Shown here one piece after another: positions 1 to 11,299 of a stretch of 64,000 bases of DNA; position 1 is the first letter of the stretch, and each line of letters begins with the position of its first letter. Source of the DNA: Ryuthela nishihirai (Eukaryota > Arthropoda > Arachnida > Araneae > Heptathelidae); the NCBI GenBank assembly GCA_038380435.1, contig JAWZYU010000019.1:25817801-25881800 (forward strand), given 5' to 3'. Below the pieces are notes generated by a model that saw nothing but the letters and a program-made list of their open reading frames with translations, was not told the DNA's origin and searched no databases. Position numbers and translations under genes: made by a program.

Positions 1-3000
1 ATAGCGAAAGTGGAGCCTTTTTCGGTGGAACGGACAGTTGCCCATTACAGTGCTGGCACAGCTGACCGGTTAAGACTGAGGAATAGAGAAAGTGGAGCCT
101 TTTTCGGTGGATCGGACAGTTGCCCATTACAGTGCTGGCAGCTGTCCGGTTAAGACTGAGGAATAGCGAAAGCGGAGCCTTTTTCGGTGGATCGGACAGT
201 TGCCCATTACAGTGCTGGCAGCTGTCCGGTTAAGACTGAGGAATAGCAAAGTGGAGCCTTTTTCGGTGGATCGGACAGTTGCCCATTACAGTGCTGGCAG
301 CTGACCGGTTAAGACTGAGGAATAGCGAAAGTGGAGCCTTTTTCGGTGGATCGGACAGTTGCCCATTACAGTGCTGGCAGCTGTCCGGTTAAGACTGAGG
401 AATAGCGAAAGTGGAGCCTTTTTCGGTGGATCGGACAGTTGCCCATTACAGTGCTGGCAGCTGACCGGTTAAGACTGAGGAATAGAGAAAGTGGAGCCTT
501 TTTCGGTGGATCGGACAGTTGCCCATTACAGTGCTGGCAGCTGTCCGGTTAAGACTGAGGAATAGCGAAAGTGGAGCCTTTTTCGGTGGATCGGACAGTT
601 GCCCATTACAGTGCTGGCAGCTGACCGGTTAAGACTGAGGAATAGCGAAAGTGGAGCCTTTTTCGGTGGATCGGACAGTTGCCCATTACAGTGCTGGCAG
701 CTGACCGGTTAAGACTGAGGAATAGAGAAAGTGGAGCCTTTTTCGGTGGATCGGACAGTTGCCCATTACAGTGCTGGCAGCTGACCGGTTAAGACTGAGG
801 AATAGAGAAAGTGGAGCCTTTTTCGGTGGATCGGACAGTTGCCCATTACAGTGCTGGCAGCTGACCGGTTAAGACTGAGGAATAGAGAAAGTGGAGCCTT
901 TTTCGGTGGATCGGACAGTTGCCCATTACAGTGCTGGCAGCTGTCCGCTTAAGACTGAGGAACAGCGAAAGTGGAGCCTTTTTCGGTGGATCGGACAGTT
1001 GCCCATTACAGTGCTGGCAGCTGTCCGGTTAAGACTGAGGAATAGCGAAAGTGGAGCCTTTTTCGGTGGATCGGACAGTTGCCCATTACAGTGCTGGCAG
1101 CTGTCCGGTTAAGACTGAGGAATAGCGAAAGTGGAGCCTTTTTCGGTGGATCGGACAGTTGCCCATTACAGTGCTGGCAGCTGACCGGTTAAGACTGAGG
1201 AATAGCGAAAGTGGAGCCTTGTTCGGTGGATCGGACAGTTGCCCATTACAGTGCTGGCAGCTGACCGGTTAAGACTGAGGAATAGCGAAAGTGGAGCCTT
1301 TTTCGGTGGATCGGACAGTTGCCCATTACAGTGCTGGCAGCTGACCGGTTAAGACTGAGGAATAGAGAAAGTGGAGCCTTTTTCGGTGGATCGGACAGTT
1401 GCCCATTACAGTGCTGGCAGCTGACCAGTTAAGACTGAGGAATAGCGAAAGTGGAGCCTTTTTCGGTGGATCGGACAGTTGCCCATTACAGTGCTGGCAG
1501 CTGACCGGTTAAGACTGAGGAATAGCGAAAGTGGAGCCTTTTTCGGTGGATCGGACAGTTGCCCATTACAGTGCTGGCAGCTGACCGGTTAAGACTGAGG
1601 AATAGAGAAAGTGGAGCCTTTTTCGGTGGATCGGACAGTTGCCCATTACAGTGCTGGCAGCTGACCGGTTAAGACTGAGGAATAGAGAAAGTGGAGCCTT
1701 TTTCGGTGGATCGGACAGTTGCCCATTACAGTGCTGGCAGCTGACCGGTTAAGACTGAGGAATAGAGAAAGTGGAGCCTTTTTCGGTGGATCGGACAGTT
1801 GCCCATTACAGTGCTGGCAGCTGTCCGCTTAAGACTGAGGAACAGCGAAAGTGGAGCCTTTTTCGGTGGATCGGACAGTTGCCCATTACAGTGCTGGCAG
1901 CTGACCGGTTAAGACTGAGGAATAGCGAAAGTGGAGCCTTTTTCGGTGGATCGGACAGTTGCCCATTACAGTGCTGGCAGCTGACCAGTTAAGACTGAGG
2001 AATAGCGAAAGTGGAGCCTTTTTCGGTGGATCGGACAGTTGCCCATTACAGTGCTGGCAGCTGACCGGTTAAGACTGAGGAATAGTGAAAGTGGAGCCTT
2101 TTTCGGTGGATCGGACAGTTGCCCATTACAGTGCTGGCAGCTGACCGGTTAAGACTGAGGAATAGAGAAAGTGGAGCCTTTTTCGGTGGATCGGACAGTT
2201 GCCCATTACAGTGCTGGCAGCTGACCGGTTAAGACTGAGGAATAGAGAAAGTGGAGCCTTTTTCGGTGGATCGGACAGTTGCCCATTACAGTGCTGGCAG
2301 CTGTCCGCTTAAGACTGAGGAACAGCGAAAGTGGAGCCTTTTTCGGTGGATCGGACAGTTGCCCATTACAGTGCTGGCAGCTGACCGGTTAAGACTGAGG
2401 AATAGCGAAAGTGGAGCCTTTTTCGGTGGATCGGACAGTTGCCCATTACAGTGCTGGCAGCTGACCAGTTAAGACTGAGGAATAGCGAAAGTGGAGCCTT
2501 TTTCGGTGGATCGGACAGTTGCCCATTACAGTGCTGGCAGCTGACCGGTTAAGACTGAGGAATAGTGAAAGTGGAGCCTTTTTCGGTGGATCGGACAGTT
2601 GCCCATTACAGTGCTGGCAGCTGACCGATTAAGACTGAGGAATAGAGAAAGTGGAGCCTTTTTCGGTGGATCGGACAGTTGCCCATTACAGTGCTGGCAG
2701 CTGACCGGTTAAGACTGAGGAATAGCGAAAGTGGAGCCTTTTTCGGTGGATCGGACAGTTGCCCATTACAGTGCTGGCAGCTGACCAGTTAAGACTGAGG
2801 AATAGCGAAAGTGGAGCCTTTTTCGGTGGATCGGACAGTTGCCCATTACAGTGCTGGCAGCTGACCGGTTAAGACTGAGGAATAGCGAAAGTGGAGCCTT
2901 TTTCGGTGGATCGGACAGTTGCCCATTACAGTGCTGGCAGCTGACCGGTTAAGACTGAGGAACAGCGAAAGTGGAGCCTTTTTCGGTGGATCGGACAGTT

Positions 3001-4728
3001 GCCCATTACAGTGCTGGCAGCTGACCGGTTAAGACTGAGGAATAGCGAAAGTGGAGCCTTTTTCGGTGGATCGGAGAGTTGCCCATTACAGTGCTGGCAG
3101 CTGCCCGGTTAAGACTGAGGAATAGCGAAAGTGGAGCCTTTTTCGGTGGATCGGACAGTTGCCCATTACAGTGCTGGCACAGCTGACCCGTTAAGACTGA
3201 GGAATAGAGAAAGTGGAGCCTTTTTCGGTGGATAGGACAGTTGCCCATTACAGTGCTGGCAGCTGTCCGGTTAAGACTGAGGAATAGCGAAAGTGGAGCC
3301 TTTTTCGGTGGATCGGACAGTTGCCCATTACAGTGCTGGCAGCTGACCGGTTAAGACTGAGGAATAGAGAAAGTGGAGCCTTTTTCGGTGGATCGGACAG
3401 TTGCCCATTACAGTGCTGGCAGCTGTCCGGTTAAGACTGAGGAATAGCGAAAGTGGAGCCTTTTTCGGTGGATCGGACAGTTGCCCATTACAGTGCTGGC
3501 ACAGCTGACCGGTTAAGACTGAGGAATAGAGAAAGTGGAGCCTTTTTCGGTGGATCGGACAGTTGACCATTACAGTGCTGGCAGCTGTCCGGTTAAGACT
3601 GAGGAATAGCGAAAGTGGAGCCTTTTTCGGTGGATCGGACAGTTGCCCATTACAGTGCTGGCAGCTGTCCGGTTAAGACTGAGGAATAGCAAAGTGGAGC
3701 CTTTTTCGGTGGATCGGACAGTTGCCCATTACAGTGCTGGCAGCTGACCGGTTAAGACTGAGGAATAGAGAAAGTGGAGCCTTTTTCGGTGGATCGGACA
3801 GTTGCCCATTACAGTGCTGGCAGCTGTCCGGTTAAGACTGAGGAATAGCGAAAGTGGAGCCTTTTTCGGTGGAACGGACAGTTGCCCATTACAGTGCTGG
3901 CAGCTGACCGGTTAAGACTGAGGAATAGAGAAAGTGGAGCCTTTTTCGGTGGATCGGACAGTTGCCCATTACAGTGCTGGCAGCTGTCCGGTTAAGACTG
4001 AGGAATAGCGAAAGTGGAGCCTTTTTCGGTGGATCGGACAGTTGCCCATTACAGTGCTGGCAGCTGTCTGGTTAAGACTGAGGAATAGCGAAAGTGGAGC
4101 CTTTTTCGGTGGATCGGACAGTTGCCCATTACAGTGCTGGCAGCTGACCGGTTAAGACTGAGGAATAGCGAAAGTGGAGCCTTTTTCGGTGGATCGGACA
4201 GTTGCCCATTACAGTGCTGGCAGCTGTCTGGTTAAGACTGAGGAATAGCGAAAGTGGAGCCTTTTTCGGTGGATCGGACAGTTGCCCATTACAGTGCTGG
4301 CAGCTGACCGGTTAAGACTGAGGAATAGAGAAAGTGGAGCCTTTTTCGGTGGATCGGACAGTTGCCCATTACAGTGCTGGCAGCTGTCCGGTTAAGACTG
4401 AGGAATAGCGAAAGTGGAGCCTTTTTCGGTGGATCGGACAGTTGCCCATTACAGTGCTGGCAGCTGTCCGGTTAAGACTGAGGAATAGCGAAAGTGGAGC
4501 CTTTTTCGGTGGATCGGACAGTTGCCCATTACAGTGCTGGCAGCTGTCTGGTTAAGACTGAGGAATAGCGAAAGTGGAGCCTTTTTCGGTGGATCGGACA
4601 GTTGCCCATTACAGTGCTGGCAACTGACTGGTTAAGACTGAGGAATAGAGAAAGTGGAGCCTTTTTCGGTGGATCGGACAGTTGCCCATTGCAGTGCTGG
4701 CAGCTGACCGGTTAAGACTGAGGAACAG
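1..4728. repeat. 80-bp satellite array (about 59 copies)
   Basis: Head-to-tail copies of an 80-bp monomer fill the first 4.7 kb and run off the left edge of the window. Most copies differ only at a few positions: the base pair around CTGACCGG/CTGTCCGG, GAATAGCG/GAATAGAG, and rare -2 (near 242 and 3687) or +2 (near 56, 3176 and 3499) variants. Each monomer holds an inverted repeat, CGGACAGTTGCC and GGCAGCTGTCCG, separated by 12 nt, which can pair over 12 positions with one T-G wobble. Because 3 x 80 = 240, short open frames recur inside the array; they are not genes. The right edge dissolves into unique sequence at about 4729. Confidence 0.97.
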
Positions 4729-4937
4729 CTCCGGTGAAGGAGCGAGTAGCAGCGTCGGAGCACCTGCTAAGCTCCCAATGGTTCATCTGACAATTTCAAG
4801 GGACCAGGAAAATAAGATTTATGTGGGAAAAATGAGTACAGTTAATTTATAATGATTTTAGGTATGAAGATATTATTTGTTGCATATAATGGAATTCTAT
4901 CGGAATTTTGATACCAGTTAATAATCCTATTTTCGTC

Positions 4938-5334
4938 GTCCCGTGGCCGAGTGGTTAGCGCGCTTGGCTACTGATCTGCGGGACCTGGGTTCGATGATCA
5001 GTAGCCAAGCGCTACTGATCATCGGGACCCGGGTAAGGCATGGCTGTTTATGTCGTTTTTCTGCTGAGGTCCTGCCATCCTCTCAGACCTTCTACTGTGG
5101 CATATAAACTGACAGGCTCCTGTCAGACCTCTGTGGCAAGCAGCTGCTTGAAGGGTTGCTATTTATTTTTTATGGACCTGGGTTCGAACCCCGGGTAAGG
5201 CATGGCTGTTTATGTCGTTTTTCTGCTGAGGTCCTGCCATCCTCTCAGACCTTCTACTGTGGCATATAAACTGACAGGCTCCTGTCAGACCTCTGTGGCA
5301 AGCAGCTGCTTGAGGGGTGCTATTTATTTTTTAT
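4938..5334 (+). repeat. SINE family B, rearranged tandem pair
   Basis: The head resembles a tRNA: GTGGCCGAGTGGTTAGCGC looks like a D-arm/A box and GGTTCGAACCCC in the second copy like a B box. The body (CTGACAGGCTCCTGTCAGAC, then AAGCAGCTGCTTGA) appears twice, ending near 5173 and 5334. The same body occurs at 25965-26168 and 60277-60479. In the first copy the T-arm region is replaced by a perfect 13-bp inverted repeat (4993-5023) made from the element's own anticodon-arm sequence. The second copy starts within the tRNA-like part, so this is one insertion followed by a partial tandem duplication, or two nested insertions. Confidence 0.85.
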
Positions 5335-6393
5335 TTAAGTTCCAGGTTAGTCGGTGAGTAACAGAAAACATTCCGAATAACTCCAATAGGTTTATTCAGT
5401 AGATATATACCATTTACCAACGGAGCACTTTTGTCATTATAGCCTTATTAATGTATAATTCTGGGAATGTTTTTCCTTGCTATATGAGTGGATACGCTTT
5501 GGTCTTTTTGGCGCCATTGACTGAAAGCTGTCTTTAAGATATTTTGCTGTAAGTTGCTCATAGTACGGAGCAACTTTGTTTCCAAATTAAATCGCGTTGT
5601 CCATTTCACAGAGATTGTAATAATATGCAAGGGACACAATAATATAACTTTTTATTCAACATCTTAAAATTTTGCTTATTTCAAATAGTTACTTCTATTT
5701 TAATACGTTCATTCATTCATAGCAGCAGGACTATACATATCTACGAACACAAAAAAAAAAGCGTATTCTTTTGTATACTAACTGCTATAAAAATACAATT
5801 TTTTTTCAGATACTTTGTGAATGCTGTTAAATTAGAGGAACATTGAGACTTAATGCTCGTTTAATCTTTAATATTACTTATTTTTATTCACTGCCAGTAA
5901 AATTTTGAATAGGAGACGTATTGTGCAATGCATGCTTTAATTGCGAAATGTCATCGCTCAGCAGCCATATTGCTTTAATACAAAGCTGTAATGCGTTCAT
6001 ATGTAATAAAAATAATGAAATAAATAATATAATAATAAGAAATAATATATATATATAATAATAATCATATAGTAATGCAGCAATACATCTTATGCATGTT
6101 TATTCATAGATCTTGAAATCTCTGTGTGATTACTTTGTTTAGTGTATATTGTTCTTCAGATCCTGTTTCGTTCAGAATCTGGTAATACCATCATATGATT
6201 TAGTGTATACAAATTAATAATTTTTTTCTTAATTTTAATAATATCTTTTCTACTCTTCCACAAAAGCATATGTGTATTATTATTTCAGAGGTATTCACTG
6301 GTAGGCCATTAATCAGTAATAGAGGAACCGTTGGGTTGATTACATCTCAGTGATACTTGCTTTTTCATATAATGGGCTAAATGTATGTTCCAG
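5335..6393. other. AT-rich spacer, no gene seen
   Basis: AT-rich sequence with short TAA/ATA runs near 6010-6070. Only short open frames occur on either strand and none resembles a known family. Confidence 0.6.
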
Positions 6394-6633
6394 GTATTGC
6401 CCTGGCCTCCAAATTCCCCAGACATCAATCCAATCGAGCATCTGTGGTTTGTGTTGGAACAGCATATCCGATCTGTGGCGACTCAACCATGTAACTTACA
6501 AGAGTTATAGGATCTGCTGGTGACGTGTTGGTACCAGATACCACAAGACACCTTTAGAAATCTTGTAGCATGCGTGCCTCGCCGGGTAAGTGCTGTTTTG
6601 GTGGCACGTGGAGGACGAACATCATATTATTAG
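6394..6633 (+). pseudogene. Tc1-type transposase C-terminal relic
   Basis: Conceptual translation gives the end of a Tc1-family DDE transposase. It contains WPPNSPDINPIEHLW, the block with the final catalytic acidic residue, then NLQEL, an IP motif, a PRR motif and a VARGGRTSYY-like end before a TAG at 6631. A TAG at codon 30 (about 6508) breaks the frame. The N-terminal DNA-binding domains and first two catalytic Asp residues are missing upstream. It is a dead 5'-truncated copy. The family call rests on motif order known for Tc1 elements; terminal inverted repeats were not found at both ends. Confidence 0.85.
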
Positions 6634-6788
6634 ACAGATGATCATAAGGTTTTGGCTCTTCGGTGTGTATATATATGTATAGACGATTATGAATGATTCA
6701 CTGACTGATTGACAGGTGATAATGCTAATTCGAACTGCGAAGCAGAAATGGTAGAGCTTTGAAATATTTTGATTTATGGATAATCCGG

Positions 6789-7153
6789 GTTGTTGACCTC
6801 GGAAAAAATCCCAAATTTCACCTACGACGTGTTCTTTAAAGTCAAATAAAGGTCACATAGATGTTAAACCATGGTCTACCAGGGCTAGAACCGTGTAAAA
6901 TGTTCTGCGGGTGTTTCGAGTTGTAGATGTCGGAAACATTACGAAGCTCGGATCCGGAGGGTCCTTCGAGGTCAAAGGTCAAATTTCGATCTACCAGTGC
7001 TAGAGAGCTAAAATTTGAATCTTGGGTGCATTTTGGGTCGTAGATTTCGGAAATGTTGTGGAATGTTGGATGCACTGGGCTCTTCGAGACGAAATTTGCA
7101 ATATATAAATCTACCAATATTAGAGGGCTAAAAATTGGTGAGCTGGGGATATT
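6789..7153. repeat. Degenerate tandem repeat, three copies of 117-131 bp
   Basis: Copies begin near 6789, 6920 and 7037 with a GTTGTAGAT-TCGGAAA type start. Each carries a TTCGAGGTCAAA or TTTAAAGTCAAA segment, then CTACCAG-GCTAGA near the end. Divergence is high, so the array is old. Confidence 0.6.
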
Positions 7154-7915
7154 GTTATGAACTGATATTCCAATCCATTCATAACTTTAAAAATTATTCC
7201 AAACTGTACGTCTCATTATTGCTTTGTGTGTCCTTGGTGGATCTGCTTTTTCGTTCCTAAGGAGGGAAGGCCATAGGGATGAGAAAGGATACTTTCTGCG
7301 AGAGGATGCAGGAGATGGCCAGAGGAATGGTCACCGTCCACTCCGCACGCCGTTGAGCGCACCGCTCGTTTCTGGAAGAGCAATAAAAAGAACCGTAAAA
7401 CTCTTTGCGCGACCGTGTTTCAACAGAGTCCGCCATCACAACAGGAGATGGTTCGTATTACACAAGCCCCCCATAAAATGGCACCTTCAGAAACATCCCC
7501 AATTAGTGGACAGGAGGGAAAATACGTCCTGTTTGATTGGATTGTTTATGCATCCTGCACTATTTCTAAGATCTATAAAATGCGTAAAATGATAAAAATT
7601 TATAGCTAGGAGTTACGAATACAGCCATCCCGGAATTCAAAGACCACTTTGGGTATGCAAATTTGTGGGAGCCCTCCATTAGTCCCAATGCTTGGGACTG
7701 AGGATAATGGGACAAGAGGGGCGACCAATGAGGGAAGTGAAAAAAATAAAGAACAAAGAATTCTATATCGAACCCTTTTTGAGCAGATTAGAGGAGAGCA
7801 TTCTAATAAAGATAGTCGATGCTTCGTTTTGTGGATTGTGTGCCTGTGCTCTCTGTCTAAGATCACGGACTGAAAGATAATCGTTCTAAGTATGTAATGT
7901 GGTTTGTGCTTTCTT
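7154..7915. other. Unassigned stretch with overlapping short open frames
   Basis: An open frame of 122 codons (7224-7592, plus) overlaps open frames on the other strand and in other frames. The translated sequence is rich in Arg and His and has no motif I recognise. The local GC content is higher than in the flanking AT-rich DNA. It could be an exon or non-coding; I cannot tell. Confidence 0.3.
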
Positions 7916-7930
7916 TAAGACGGACGCTGG

Positions 7931-8320
7931 GGGCGGGAGTGGCTCAGTCGGTAGCGCGCCAGGCTCGTAATCTGTAGTTCCCAGGTTCGAGTCCTAGCTG
8001 GGTCAGCGTTGAGATTTATCTCCGCAAAATTCCCTGCCCTGCCCACGGTCAGTAGGGGACACCGATGGGCTTGGAAAGGCCGCCGTCCGTCGGATGGGAC
8101 GTTAAGTCGTGGCCCCGTGTGCGGGAGAGCCATACCCTGTGCACGTTAAAGAACACGCTGGATGGCCTTGACGGGAGGCTACCATCTGTCTCCCAACAAC
8201 TGTTCCAGTGGGTCCCCTCCCCCAACCTTCTCTGAGCCTACGGGGTCCATGTGACCTGGCCATTTAGCCCATGGTGTGCAAAAAAGTGCCGCTCAGAGGT
8301 AAAACAATCCAACCCAACCC
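7931..8320 (+). repeat. SINE family A, full length with 15-bp target duplication
   Basis: A 390-bp tRNA-derived retroelement. The head has an A box (TGGCTCAGTCGG) and B box (GGTTCGAGTCC); the anticodon-like loop reads CTCGTAA. A conserved body of about 300 bp follows (GTTGAGATTTATCTCCGC, GGACGTTAAG, ACGTTAAAGAACACGCTGGA, GTGCCGCTCAGAGGTAAAAC) with a short AACCC-type 3' tail. The copy is bracketed by the direct repeat TAAGACGGACGCTGG at 7916-7930 and 8321-8335. This defines exact element ends and shows insertion by target-primed reverse transcription. RNA polymerase III transcription from the internal promoter is expected for such elements. Confidence 0.95.
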
Positions 8321-8335
8321 TAAGACGGACGCTGG

Positions 8336-10279
8336 ATAATTGGTATGCCATCCTCAGATCTTCCTTTGCGTATTGATGACGCCTCGGATACGTCCTCGAT
8401 GTCCAATGACTGACCTTCCCCTCTGTTATGTGATGCTCCTCGCTACCTCTTCCAAGTGCCGTTGCACGGGACAATAATGTTTCAATCAACACGTGGAAAG
8501 GCCAGCTAAACACCAATGTTCTTTTGCATCCGTCCCCTGCTTCCGTGATGTTAAAAACCGCCAAGGACGAGATGATAATAAGAGGTAGGAAATAATCATG
8601 TTTTTCCTGTGAATAAGCAGAATAAGGACTTCTATAATTGTTTAGGTCAGCATCATACTAAAAAAAGAGCACTTTTTTTTACCTCAGTTAAAAAGGAAAA
8701 CGCAGTAATATCTTTGCTTTGTCATCTGCCAGTCTTTCTGTAAGCATCCAACTTTTTTTTGTTTATAGAAATAAATGAATTTTTTGGGTGTTTGGATAGT
8801 ATTGATGAAACATTATGACTCGCACTTTTCGAATCTCCCATAGATTTAAATTACGCTCTCTAACTGTGAAGAAAGTTGAAAATTCTGAAGTTTTGAACAA
8901 ATATTGCAAACGATGTATTTAGGCTATAAATTTGAAATTTTGGTTGTGGAATGTGAAGGTCATTCATTACTGAGTTGACCCCTTAAGTTCAGGGTGAATG
9001 GGAACACAATTGTTTTAAGATTGGAAATTGTTTTAAATTGGATTAATATTCATGAAATATTATTATAATTCTCATTTTTCACACCTTAGGTAGTTTTGAT
9101 TTACATCATTAAAGACAGTGTCGTGTCCACATTTCTCGAAATATGGACCCAACGTATCTGTCAGGGCTAGACTCCATCCTTTTTGTTGTTTTTCGTCGTT
9201 TGGATCTTAGCCTCCTCTTTCTTTGCTCTCCAAGTGCCAAAGAAGGAGGTAGCTCACGGGCCCTAGAAGTTGAAGCAAATACTAGCTATTGGTTCCCATC
9301 TGGAAAAGGAATAGTCACAGAAAGCAAAAATAAGTGCTGTGAAGTGGCGAAACGTCCTGCCATCCAGCCATCCTATGCTGCGACGATTAATCACAAGATC
9401 CCACGACGGCAGAGATGGCTGAAATCTTGCCTCTGGCCGGAGAGAAGCGCGCGAACTGAGAAGTTCTTCTGGTTTCATTGCTAATGGACGCGTTTGTTTC
9501 TCCCTCGTATGCAAAAATTCGCCCCGTGAGACGTCTTCGTTCTTTTCGGCAACCGGATCTTGGAAAGGGGAAGAGTAATCCCTGAGTATGTTAGTAAGTA
9601 TAATAGAGGGAAGAAATTGTTAAATTTATGTATATTTCATGCATTTTCAAGAATTTTTTTAAATTCTTCTAAAACGGGGAGACAGGGGTGAGTGGGATCC
9701 GGCTAGAGTGAGTTTCTTGCCCCCTCCCCCAACCTCTATTGTTTTCTAGATCCCTGTCGGTTTGGAAATAAAACTTTTAAAGAGTGCAGAAGTAGGTAAA
9801 GGAAAATCTTTCTTGTCTCTGAAAACGCGATTCCCCTATTCGCCAGTGGCGTTATGCATTCCTTTAGTTGTGAATCATTCTTGTAGCTTACAGCAATAGC
9901 TTCTTCAGATTCTCTTAAGGTGCACATAAAGGAGAGCGACAATATTAAAAAGATCACAAATCGAAGAACATAAGAACAATGGATTTTTTTTTCTAAGAAA
10001 AAGTGCGTCTTCCTTTCAGTGTCTGACGACATCGCCAAAACGTTATCACGAACGATGACAATGTTATCGAATGTTATCCTTATCTGTAAATTGTGACAAA
10101 AAAAGCTGCAACTTTCCCCGATAGTACCAACGGTAGCCGAAGAGTCAACAACCCAATCAAACTTTACTAGGTAGGTGGTTATATTGCTTTATAATACCCG
10201 AACTACGTGAATTGTACCAACAAGGATCTGCTTTGAATTATTAGGTTCAAGGTTTGACCCATTTTCATCATTTTAATTT
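8336..10279. other. Unassigned spacer
   Basis: Unique-looking sequence. A 113-codon plus-strand frame at 9143-9484 and a 100-codon minus-strand frame at 9736-10038 show no recognisable domain. A neighbouring frame at about 9170-9230 encodes a short hydrophobic run, but no splice-consistent gene could be built around it. Confidence 0.4.
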
Positions 10280-11299
10280 CAATCAATCAATCAATCAATT
10301 TCAGTTTATTATTCCATTTTGTGTTTCGTATAATTTACATTTTAGACATTTTATGCAATTTGAATCTACACAACAAAAAATTAATTTGTTTAAGCTGTAG
10401 AAATTTCATAATACAATTCTTTTATATCTTTAGTTATACATTTGTTAAGTAATAAAGTAAATAATATTCTTAGATATTTATTTATTATTTAAGTAATAAT
10501 TGGAATTCACCTGTGGAAATGTAATTTTATGAAAATATAAATTAATTAAATAATTTTATTTTTAAGTGAGAATTAAATTTTACAATTTATAATGATTATT
10601 GATTCGTAAATAGTGTCAATACTAATCGCATTTATATATAGCAGCAAATATACAATAATTTAATCATTCTTCTTAAGGAATATTTCAATGTCAATAATTT
10701 TATCAATCCGTATTTTTAATAAATTGGAAAATTTATATATTTTAATCTCACTTTTTGTTATTTCCGGCAATTCGTTAAAACATTTCATTGCCATATATAT
10801 GTATAATGTGTCTGTGTAATGCTTTTCTTAGAGTGTGGAACAATTAGAATAGTGTAATCATTTGATCTCGTATTACGATTAAAGGATTTAACATTATTTT
10901 CTTTATAATGTTTTCTAATATATAATATAATGTTATACACATACAATTTCTTTTACTGAAGAATGATTAAATTATTATAATAAGATTAAACACTGTCATA
11001 TTTTTTCTTTTTCAATGTACATCTAATTATTTTATTTTGTGTAATAATAAGTGGTTTAACATGACTGTACTATGATCCTTCCCACGATAGTAATCCACAT
11101 TTTAAATATGATTTAATCCATGCATTATATATTCATTTTGAAAGTGTCATTATATATTCATTTATGTCAGTTAATGAAATTTCTAAGATAAATTAGGTAT
11201 AATTGCAATAATCGTTTTTATTACGTAGTCAATATGGTTTTTCCAAGTTAAATGACTATCAATATCCAGTCCTCAATATTTATAATTATCAACAGTCTC

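Noticed and set aside
891..3570. 73- and 80-codon open frames repeated across the left array
   Set aside because: They are by-products of the 80-bp satellite, ending wherever a variant base makes a stop; no start context or conservation beyond the repeat.
7224..7592. 122-codon open frame
   Set aside because: Overlapped by similar frames on both strands, no recognisable motif, no splice-consistent neighbours. Left as unassigned.
7931..8010. Functional tRNA gene
   Set aside because: The tRNA-like stretch is the head of a repeated 390-bp SINE with target duplications; the acceptor stem does not close.
8301..8320. Telomere-like repeat at SINE tails
   Set aside because: The AACCC-type tail has only two or three units and differs from the arthropod TTAGG motif; it is a SINE 3' tail.
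9143..9484. 113-codon open frame with a hydrophobic start in a nearby frame
   Set aside because: The hydrophobic run is in a different frame from the rest, and no conserved domain is visible.
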